Assembly (NCBI RefSeq): GCF_022565775.1
Contig: NZ_JAIUMC010000014.1
Coordinates: 1-52,935 of the forward strand
Direction of reading: 5' to 3'
From: Natronospirillum sp.
Lineage (GTDB): Bacteria > Pseudomonadota > Gammaproteobacteria > Pseudomonadales > Natronospirillaceae
DNA length: 52,935 nt
The notes beneath the pieces are model-generated. The model worked only from the letters and a program-made list of their open reading frames with translations. It did no database searches and was not told the origin of the DNA. This document shows positions 46,835 to 52,935 of the stretch, piece after piece. The position numbers were made by a program, and so were the translations under genes. Positions within the stretch are counted from its first letter, which is position 1. Each line of letters opens with the position of its first letter.

Positions 46835-47322
46835 AGCAAGGCCAGATACTGGACGCCGAGACCGATACCACCTACGTGCTGAAACTGATCGGCGACGTGC
46901 GCCTGACGCTGTCGACGACGCTTGAACGGTGTATCCAGAAGGTGCTGGCTGCAGGCAATTATCAGCAGGTGGTGGTGGATCTGACCGAAACGGACGGCAT
47001 CGACAGTACCAGCCTCGGCATGCTGGCCAAGCTCAGCATTCATGTACAGAAGACCATGGGCTTTGTGCCACTGCTGGTGTACGGGTCGCCGGATATCCAC
47101 CGCGTTCTGGTCAGCATGGGTTTCGAGAAAGACGTCTACATCATGATGGAGCAGGGCACCATGACCGGCACCCCAACGCAGGCTGTCGAAGCCCTGGACT
47201 GCACCGAATCCGAAGTACGCGAACGGGTCCTGGAAGCCCATCGGGTGCTGATGTCCCTCAGTGAGCAGAATGAAGCCAGGTTTCGTGACCTGGTCTGTGC
47301 CCTCGAACAGGGTGGCTGCTGA
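46831..47322 (+). CDS. rssC: STAS-domain anti-sigma factor antagonist RssC
   Basis: The likely substrate of the RssB phosphatase. The STAS domain (about 1-115) has the phosphorylation loop DGIDSTSLGMLAKLSI, with Ser59/Thr60 at the site equivalent to Ser56/Ser57 of HsbA. A helical C-terminal extension (about 120-163; ECTESEVRERVLEAHRVLM-like) is absent from HsbA. The ATG overlaps the rssB stop (ATGA). The stop codon lies inside a terminator hairpin. Confidence 0.85.
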   Translation: MKQGQILDAETDTTYVLKLIGDVRLTLSTTLERCIQKVLAAGNYQQVVVDLTETDGIDSTSLGMLAKLSIHVQKTMGFVPLLVYGSPDIHRVLVSMGFEKDVYIMMEQGTMTGTPTQAVEALDCTESEVRERVLEAHRVLMSLSEQNEARFRDLVCALEQGGC

Positions 47323-47345
47323 CGCAGCAGCCTTCGTTCTGTTCA
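47314..47345 (+). terminator. Rho-independent terminator after rssC
   Basis: GGCTGCTG and CAGCAGCC pair perfectly over 8 bases around ACG, followed by TTCGTTCTGTTC. The rssC stop codon is within the stem. It separates the regulatory genes from gpsA. Confidence 0.65.
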
Positions 47346-47372
47346 ACATCTGGTAAAAGGAGAATTCGCTTC

Positions 47373-48389
47373 ATGAAAATCGCCGTCCTGGGCGGAGGCA
47401 GCTTTGGTACTGTGGTGGCCAATATCGCCGCGACTCGCGGTGCCAGTGTCAGTCTCTGGATGCGCAGTGAGAAGCAGCTGCAGGACATTCTGGAAACAGG
47501 CATCAACACCCGTTATGTACCCAAATACCCGCTTCATGAACGTCTGACCCCGACCAATGATCTGCCGGCTGCGGTGCATGACGCCGCCATTGTCTTTGTC
47601 GCCGTGCCCAGCAAGGCGTTTCGCGTCGTGGTGTCCAGCGCAGTGCCCCATCTGGGGCCGGACACTGCCCTTGTCAGCCTGACCAAGGGGATCGAGCCGG
47701 AAGGCTTCAAGTTGATGAGTGAGGTCCTCAAGGAACTGGTGCCGCAGCACCCCATCGGGGTCATCAGTGGTCCCAATCTGGCCAAGGAAATTGCCCAGGG
47801 TCATCTGGCCGGCACCGTTGTGGCGTCCCAGTCGGAAGCGTTGCGCAATCAGGTCCATGATCTCTTGTCCGACCGGACCTTTCGGGTCTATACCAATCCG
47901 GATGTGTACGGTGTGGAACTGGCCGGGGCGCTGAAGAACATCTATGCCATTGCCAGTGGCATGGCGGCCGCCCTGGGCATGGGAGAGAATTCGCGCGCCC
48001 TGTTGCTGACCCGCAGCCTGGCAGAGATGAGCCGGTTTGCGGCCAAACTGGGCGCCAACCCGCTGACCTTTATCGGTCTGGCCGGAGTCGGCGATCTGGT
48101 AGTGACCTGTACCTCTCCATTGAGCCGCAACTTTCGCATCGGGCAGGCGATCGGACAGGGCTATTCGCTCAAGCAGGCCGTCAAGCAACTGGGAGAAACC
48201 GCAGAGGGCGTCAATACACTGCGCGTGGTAAAAGAGAAAGCCGATGAGCTGGGTGTGTACATGCCACTGGTGGAAGGCCTGTATGCCGTGGTTCATGACA
48301 ATCAGGATGTTGACGTGGTCGCCCAGCGCCTTATGCTGGGAGAGCGTGCCAGTGATGTGGAATTCATATTTGATGCGGAGAACCCCTGA
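47373..48389 (+). CDS. gpsA: NAD(P)H-dependent glycerol-3-phosphate dehydrogenase
   Basis: GpsA reduces dihydroxyacetone phosphate to sn-glycerol-3-phosphate, the backbone of phospholipids. The 338-aa protein begins with the dinucleotide motif VLGGGSFGTVVANIAA. It has GPNLAKEIAQGHLAGTVVAS and the catalytic-lysine segment GVELAGALKNIYAIASGMAA, then LMLGERASDVEFIF near the end. The ATG at 47373 follows AAAGGAG. It overlaps the next gene by one base (TGATG). Confidence 0.96.
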   Translation: MKIAVLGGGSFGTVVANIAATRGASVSLWMRSEKQLQDILETGINTRYVPKYPLHERLTPTNDLPAAVHDAAIVFVAVPSKAFRVVVSSAVPHLGPDTALVSLTKGIEPEGFKLMSEVLKELVPQHPIGVISGPNLAKEIAQGHLAGTVVASQSEALRNQVHDLLSDRTFRVYTNPDVYGVELAGALKNIYAIASGMAAALGMGENSRALLLTRSLAEMSRFAAKLGANPLTFIGLAGVGDLVVTCTSPLSRNFRIGQAIGQGYSLKQAVKQLGETAEGVNTLRVVKEKADELGVYMPLVEGLYAVVHDNQDVDVVAQRLMLGERASDVEFIFDAENP

Positions 48390-48685
48390 TGGCTGATAAC
48401 AATCGAGGCAAGTGGGAATATGTCCTTTTCCGCGTGCTGTACATGATCCTTTTCTGGCTGTTCAGCCGCCTCGCCTGGGTGCTGGTGGGCATCTTTGCCG
48501 TCGTCCAGTTCGTGTTCGTGCTGGTGCGCAGCGAGAAGCAGCCTGATTTGTTGCGGGTCAGTGGCAGTGTGGTTCAGTTCGCCCGTCAATGTGGGGACTA
48601 TCTGACCTTCCAGAGTGAATACAAACCTTTTCCGTTCAATGACTGGCCCGCGTCCACTGACGGAGACGGAGAAAGCCGGACTTGA
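48389..48685 (+). CDS. DUF4389 small membrane protein
   Basis: Function unknown. A 98-aa protein with two hydrophobic stretches (LFRVLYMILFWLFSRLAWVL and VGIFAVVQFVFVLV), followed by a soluble tail (FARQCGDYLTFQSEYKPFPF), which is the DUF4389 signature. It is coupled to gpsA upstream and overlaps sixA downstream, an arrangement seen in other gammaproteobacteria. Confidence 0.85.
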   Translation: MADNNRGKWEYVLFRVLYMILFWLFSRLAWVLVGIFAVVQFVFVLVRSEKQPDLLRVSGSVVQFARQCGDYLTFQSEYKPFPFNDWPASTDGDGESRT

Positions 48686-49122
48686 GCACACTGTATTGCC
48701 TGCGTCATGGCGAGGCAGAGTTTGGCGGGGCGCATGATGAAATGCGCCGCCTCACAGACCGGGGCGTACAGCAGATTCGCCGCGCCGCCAATCAACTGCC
48801 CAAACAGGGCCTGATGCTCTACCACAGCCCCTATGTGAGAACGACCGAGTCGGCACAGATCGTAATGAACCATGTTGCTGTAAGCGGGCAGCAGGCCGCT
48901 CTTTGGCTGACTCCGGATGCGCGGCTGGACGATACGCTGGCGCAACTGGAGCTTTTGCAGGGGCCCGATCTGCTGCTGGTCACTCACAATCCTCTGGTTA
49001 CCCGACTGACAGCCAGCCTGACCGGAGCGCCGGAGTTCGAGGTCGGTTTCGGTACCGGCAGCCTGGCCCGACTGGACGGAGAGGCCCTGCTGCCCGGCTG
49101 CATGACGCTGCAATGGCTCTAG
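48682..49122 (+). CDS. sixA: Phosphohistidine phosphatase SixA
   Basis: SixA removes phosphate from histidine residues, in E. coli from the ArcB Hpt domain and the nitrogen PTS protein NPr. The catalytic RHG motif is Arg8-His9-Gly10 (YCLRHGEAEF). The second His lies in LLLVTHNPLVTRL. Length (146 aa) is normal. The start is TTG, overlapping the preceding stop (TTGA). It overlaps the next gene by 10 bases. Confidence 0.9.
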   Translation: MSTLYCLRHGEAEFGGAHDEMRRLTDRGVQQIRRAANQLPKQGLMLYHSPYVRTTESAQIVMNHVAVSGQQAALWLTPDARLDDTLAQLELLQGPDLLLVTHNPLVTRLTASLTGAPEFEVGFGTGSLARLDGEALLPGCMTLQWL

Positions 49123-49985
49123 AAAGACCACCACTGCATTTTGCGCATGCCAATGGGTTTCCCATTGGCAGCTACCGGCAGTTTCTGGCCCCTCTGCAGG
49201 CTGTTGCAGATGTCAGTTGCACTGATTTCATTGGCCACCATCCGGATTACCCGGTGACCGACAACTGGTTCTACCTGTGCGACCATCTGTTGCATGATGT
49301 GGAAGCTGCGGTAAAGCGCTCAGGAAGACCTGTCCTGGGCATCGGACACTCGCTGGGGGGCGGGCTGATGTTTATGTCCTCGCTGCGCCGCCCGGAACTG
49401 TTTCAGTCGGTAACACTGCTGGATGTCCCACTGATTACCTTCTGGGAGGCGACTTTTTTTGCCCTGCTGAAACGCTCGCCCTGGCGCGATCGTTTCACCC
49501 CGGCCGGGCGGGCTTCTCGCCGCCGCAGTGAATGGGCCAGCCGTCAGGATGCCTTTGACTATATGCGTCAGCGTGCGCTCTTTGCGCGTTTTCCCGACAG
49601 TGTTCTTTGGGACTACATCAAGGCAGTGCTCGAACAACTGCCGGCTACAGAGCCAGCAAGCGATATCGGTGAAACACCGCAAACGGGCTGGACGCTGCGC
49701 TATCGGCCCGAAGTGGAAGCGGAGATATTCCGCACTTATCCCACCAACTGGGTGCGCCGATACCGCCATCATCATCCGGGGCTGAGTGTGGTGATTGGCG
49801 AAGATACTGACCTGGTCCGGCCACACCATGTTCACCTGATGCGCCAACGGTTGGGCATTCCCGTGCATGAAGCAAGGGGCGGCCATTTGTTTCCGCTGGA
49901 ACATCCGCAGGCCAGCGCCGAACAGTTGCTCGGCCTGCTTGACGTGGGCGAGGTCGAGGCGGACACGGGGACTGACAGTGGTTGA
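49113..49985 (+). CDS. Alpha/beta hydrolase (first of two in tandem)
   Basis: Predicted serine hydrolase of 290 aa; substrate unknown. The oxyanion region is HFAHANGFPIGSYRQF, the nucleophile elbow GIGHSLGGGL has Ser80, and the catalytic His is in ARGGHLFPLEHP near the end. The ATG at 49113 lies within the end of sixA. Reading further upstream in the same frame only gives sixA's shadow. The stop overlaps the start of the second hydrolase. Confidence 0.85.
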   Translation: MALERPPLHFAHANGFPIGSYRQFLAPLQAVADVSCTDFIGHHPDYPVTDNWFYLCDHLLHDVEAAVKRSGRPVLGIGHSLGGGLMFMSSLRRPELFQSVTLLDVPLITFWEATFFALLKRSPWRDRFTPAGRASRRRSEWASRQDAFDYMRQRALFARFPDSVLWDYIKAVLEQLPATEPASDIGETPQTGWTLRYRPEVEAEIFRTYPTNWVRRYRHHHPGLSVVIGEDTDLVRPHHVHLMRQRLGIPVHEARGGHLFPLEHPQASAEQLLGLLDVGEVEADTGTDSG

Positions 49986-50844
49986 GTGGACACACAGGGT
50001 ACTGGGCGTAACACTGGCGGGTTGCCAATGGGGAGACCCCGCGGCGCCTGGCGAGCGCACATTGATCTGTGCTCATGGCTGGCAGGACAATGCCGCCAGC
50101 TTCCAGGCGCTTGGCGCTGCGCTGGAGCAGATGGGGCCCGCCGGCTGGCAACTGATTGCGGTAGACCTTCCCGGGCATGGCCTTTCGGATCATTTACCAC
50201 CGTCTCAGTTTTACAATCTGTGGGATTTTATACCCTTGCTGGCAGGCTGGCTGGAATCGCGCCCTGGCCCTAACTGGTTATGTGGCCACTCAATGGGGGC
50301 CATGGTGATGACACAACTGGCGGTGGCCCGACCGGATCTGACATGCGGGTTGCTGACACTCGATATGTTGGGTCAGTCGTTCGACGTTGACGCCGAGGCT
50401 CAGGTCAGCCGCCTGGCCAAGGTGCTGGGAGAGCAGAGTCGCGGACTGCCGGGCAGCCAACCCTCGCCCGATCTGGCACATGCCACTCGGCGCCGCATGC
50501 GCTTTGGCAGCCCGGCTACCGCACAGGCCAACGAGGCACTGGTCAGGCGGGGTGCAAAGCAGACAACGGAAGGCTGGTGCTTCCGCCTGGACCCCCGGGT
50601 ACGCCACGGCTCTGTCATGCGCCCCACGACCGACCAGGTGATTGCTCTGGGTCATATGATCGACTGCCCCTGGCACGTTATACTGGGAGAGCAGGGTCTG
50701 TTCGACCCGCAGCGGGTGCGCGAATGGCAACCGAACTGGCCGGCCGTGCGTATCCAGTGGTGGCCAGGGGGCCACCATTTCCATATGGAATCACAGACGC
50801 CGGCCCTGTGGCAGACAATAAGACAACTGATGGACAGTGAGTGA
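49978..50844 (+). CDS. Alpha/beta hydrolase (second of two in tandem)
   Basis: Predicted serine hydrolase of 288 aa. ICAHGWQDNAASF is the HGW oxyanion motif, VDLPGHGLSDH is typical, the nucleophile is Ser105 (LCGHSMGAMV), and the catalytic His lies in WPGGHHFHME. The GTG at 49978 (MVEWTHRVLG) overlaps the upstream stop and fits the family start. Similarity to the neighbouring hydrolase seems limited to the fold motifs. Substrate unknown. Confidence 0.85.
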   Translation: MVEWTHRVLGVTLAGCQWGDPAAPGERTLICAHGWQDNAASFQALGAALEQMGPAGWQLIAVDLPGHGLSDHLPPSQFYNLWDFIPLLAGWLESRPGPNWLCGHSMGAMVMTQLAVARPDLTCGLLTLDMLGQSFDVDAEAQVSRLAKVLGEQSRGLPGSQPSPDLAHATRRRMRFGSPATAQANEALVRRGAKQTTEGWCFRLDPRVRHGSVMRPTTDQVIALGHMIDCPWHVILGEQGLFDPQRVREWQPNWPAVRIQWWPGGHHFHMESQTPALWQTIRQLMDSE

Positions 50845-50908
50845 AACGGGGCCGAATGGCTGAAGGCACCAATTCTGGTGTGCCGTTAATTATCAGGAGG
50901 AAGTGTGC

Positions 50909-51754
50909 ATGCGATCGATGCCCAGAGTGATCGCTCTATTGGTCATGGTATTGTTGGCTGCGTCCGCGCAGGCCGACCTTGGACAAGAGGCACTGCGCGA
51001 CTTTCAGCCCAATCGGCTGCGCAGTGAGGGGGCTATCGAAGAACCCCATCGTTACTGGTGGGTGCGCAGCGCATTGCGCCGTATCGAACGTGACTTCGCC
51101 CCCGACGATGCAGAGCGTGTCGATGTTCTGTTCAGTCGGTGGCAGGTCATCGAAATAGACCGCGCGCATGATCAGGCGGACGTGTTCGAACAGGTCCGTC
51201 GGTCCTGGAAGGAGAACGACGGCTATCAGGAAATATTCCACTGTGAAGGCAACAGTTGCGGTACCAGCCAGCACTGGGCCAATGAGGTCTTCAATGAGTC
51301 CATTCTTTATGGCCTCAATCGCCACCAGCACTATAGTACTGGCACCGTCGGAGACGATATTCGGGTGCTGTACGCCGTGCGTCGGGGTACCCAGCTCAAC
51401 TATGTCTACTGGCTGGAGGCGGTGCGCACCAATCCTGCTGGTCGGTTGGCCAGCGACCTGAGGGCCGGTGAAGCCATTCTGGCGTCAGCCTTCCCGGCTC
51501 AGGTCTGGGCCGAAGTACTGGACAATCAGCCCGACTGGGAGTTGGTATTGGTGGGCCATGACTACAGCATGAATACCCAGCAGGCCATCGATTCGGGTCG
51601 ACAGCAAGCCGAAAGGTTTCTTGATACGTGGGTAGACGAGGGTATCGATTCCGATCGGGTGAGAGTGGAGAGCGTCGGCTATCTGGCCCCTAGAGTCGGA
51701 CTTGGCAGCCGGGTAACGGTTGTTCTGCCCCCGCAATATCAGGAAAATCAGTAG
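50909..51754 (+). CDS. DUF4892-type secreted protein
   Basis: A predicted exported protein of 281 aa. A signal peptide (VIALLVMVLLAASAQA) precedes the mature domain. The Cys-containing motif CEGNSCGTSQHWANEVF strongly resembles the DUF4892 signature. The C-terminal part (about 195-275; LVLVGHDYSMNTQQAIDSGR, RVRVESVGYLAPRVGLGSRV) recalls an OmpA-like fold that may bind peptidoglycan. The ATG at 50909 lies 7 bases after AGGAGGA; a GTG at 50903 is too close. Function is unproven. Confidence 0.7.
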   Translation: MRSMPRVIALLVMVLLAASAQADLGQEALRDFQPNRLRSEGAIEEPHRYWWVRSALRRIERDFAPDDAERVDVLFSRWQVIEIDRAHDQADVFEQVRRSWKENDGYQEIFHCEGNSCGTSQHWANEVFNESILYGLNRHQHYSTGTVGDDIRVLYAVRRGTQLNYVYWLEAVRTNPAGRLASDLRAGEAILASAFPAQVWAEVLDNQPDWELVLVGHDYSMNTQQAIDSGRQQAERFLDTWVDEGIDSDRVRVESVGYLAPRVGLGSRVTVVLPPQYQENQ

Positions 51755-51761
51755 GCCAGCC

Positions 51762-52694
51762 ATGACACCGGAAGAAAGTGCACTGCATGCAAGAGCAGAA
51801 ACCTGGCATGCCCCGGAAGAGTATCTGACCCTGCACACCATCGGCGATTTCATCCGCTGGTGCAGCAGTGCCATGACCCGCCATCAACTATACTTCGGGC
51901 ACGGTTCCGACAATGCCTGGGACGAAGCCACCTTCCTGGTGTTGTCTGCAGTGGCGCAGCCTCTCGACAGCGGGCCTGAGTTGTTGCATCTGCGTCTGGT
52001 GCCATCGGAGAAGCATCAGATCGCGCGCTGGTTGCAGAAACGCGTCGAAGACCGGCTGCCGCTGCCTTATATCACCGGTGAAGCCTGGTTTGCAGGCAGG
52101 GCCTACACCGTGACACCTGATGTGCTGATCCCGCGCTCGCCTTTTGCCGAGATACTGGCCGACCACTGTGCGCCCTGGCTGGAGCAGGCGCCAGAACGCA
52201 TTCTGGACATGTGTACCGGCTCCGGTTGCATCGGCATTGCTGCCGCACATGAGTTCCCGGGCGCTCTGGTGGATCTGGTCGACATCAGCGACTCTGCGTT
52301 GCAGGTCGCCAGAAAAAACATAGCGCGCCATCAGGTAGGCGGCCGGGTCAGAGCCCTGGAATCCGATGGCTTCGATGCGCTGGCCGGCCAAACCTATGAC
52401 CTGATTCTGGCAAACCCACCCTATGTGGACGCGGAAGATCTGGCGGACATGCCGGTTGAGTACCACCGTGAACCGGCACAGGCTCTCGGGTCCGGCACAG
52501 ACGGGCTGGACCTGACCCGGCGCCTGCTGCAGCAGGCCCGGCAGCACCTGAATCCGGGTGGGCTGCTGTTCATCGAAGTCGGCAACAGCGCCGCCGCCCT
52601 GGAACAGGCCTTCCCAACGCTGCCCATGACCTGGGTCGAACTGGAGCAGGGCGGCCACGGCATCGCCGTCATCGCGCAGGCAGACCTGCCCTGA
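51762..52694 (+). CDS. prmB: Ribosomal protein L3 glutamine N5-methyltransferase PrmB
   Basis: PrmB methylates a glutamine of ribosomal protein L3 during 50S assembly. The N-terminal helical domain (about 1-100) ends with PYITGEAWFAGRAYTVTPDV and LIPRSP, conserved in the family. The SAM site ILDMCTGSGCIGIAAAHEF and the catalytic LILANPPYVDAEDL (NPPY) are clear. Length (310 aa) is normal. The ATG at 51762 opens MTPEESALHA; an upstream frame to 51720 overlaps the DUF4892 gene and is not needed. Confidence 0.94.
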   Translation: MTPEESALHARAETWHAPEEYLTLHTIGDFIRWCSSAMTRHQLYFGHGSDNAWDEATFLVLSAVAQPLDSGPELLHLRLVPSEKHQIARWLQKRVEDRLPLPYITGEAWFAGRAYTVTPDVLIPRSPFAEILADHCAPWLEQAPERILDMCTGSGCIGIAAAHEFPGALVDLVDISDSALQVARKNIARHQVGGRVRALESDGFDALAGQTYDLILANPPYVDAEDLADMPVEYHREPAQALGSGTDGLDLTRRLLQQARQHLNPGGLLFIEVGNSAAALEQAFPTLPMTWVELEQGGHGIAVIAQADLP

Positions 52695-52818
52695 ACGCCG
52701 GCCTGTTGGCGGTTACCTCGATGACGGTGGCCGGGGTTTGGGAACCTGAGGTGGTCCCTTCCGGAGGTGCGTGAAATTCACTATCAGACTTTCGGAGACC
52801 CGGGCAACAGACCGCAAT

Positions 52819-52843
52819 TGTAGGCTGTGGCCCTTGGCCACGC
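52819..52843 (+). repeat. REP-like hairpin unit, copy 4
   Basis: TGTAGGCTGTGGCCCTTGGC continues into CACGC. GTGGCC and GGCCAC pair perfectly around CTT, and the TGTAGG foot is shared with copies 1 and 2 some 48 kb away. The paired changes relative to copy 1 keep the hairpin. The rest of the 241-base end region after prmB shows no gene. Confidence 0.55.
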
Positions 52844-52935
52844 ATGCGTAAAATGAGCGCCGAATAATAGCTGGTGCCAATGCCGCCTGATGGCGGGGAG
52901 CACTGACCGCAGACACGCAAAAAACGTCATCCCTG

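Overview
The window is about 53 kb of a chromosome from a motile gammaproteobacterium with a Pseudomonas-type polar flagellar system. The evidence is a FleQ/FleS/FleR hierarchy, FlhF and FleN, a parC-parP-cheW chemotaxis tail, an HptB/HsbR/HsbA partner switch and an RssB/RssC pair. Gene order and moderately high GC suggest the Oceanospirillales/Saccharospirillum-Marinobacter neighbourhood, but the genus cannot be fixed from the sequence alone. I see no rRNA, tRNA, CRISPR array, transposase or prophage, and no gene-free stretch longer than 300 bases.

Layout. (1) 1-1217: the 3' part of flgL, whose start lies outside the window. (2) 1385-9247: envelope and enzyme genes that break up the flagellar locus. 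They are an M23 peptidase, a TraF-like outer-membrane protein, M48 and DUF898 membrane proteins on the minus strand, and a TPR-methyltransferase. REP-like hairpins lie around 4505-4667. (3) 9503-14526: fliS, a fliT-like gene, fleQ, fleS, fleR, then a minus-strand outer-membrane protein. (4) 15466-21778: fliEFGHIJ. (5) 21991-24385: hsbA-hsbR-hptB, inserted between fliJ and fliK. (6) 24464-32110: fliKLMNOPQR-flhB. (7) 32230-37516: flhA-flhF-fleN-fliA. (8) 37654-45106: cheY-cheZ-cheA-cheB-parC-parP-cheW-DUF2802. (9) 45147-47322: a PilZ protein (minus), rssB and rssC. (10) 47373-52694: housekeeping genes gpsA, DUF4389, sixA, two alpha/beta hydrolases, a DUF4892 protein and prmB. A fourth REP-like hairpin lies near 52819.

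Regulation can be read from the DNA. Five sigma-54 -24/-12 elements with correct GG-N10-GC spacing stand before fleSR, fliE, fliK, flhA and the DUF2802 gene. A near-perfect FliA (sigma-28) promoter stands before cheY. This is the classic cascade: FleQ with sigma-54 drives fleSR and the basal-body/export genes, and FliA drives chemotaxis. fliC, fliD, motCD and flgM are not in the window.

The most interesting signal is a short acidic motif of the type [IL][ST]x[DE]E[FI][DE]xLL. It occurs three times in the linker of CheA, where a P2 domain would normally be. It closely resembles the FliM N-terminus and the CheZ C-terminus, the two known CheY-docking peptides, and both are also encoded here. Other points are a duplicated gene tail carried by a REP-like repeat, variant GTPase motifs in FlhF, an NPDH cleavage site in FlhB and a glycine-rich FlhA linker.
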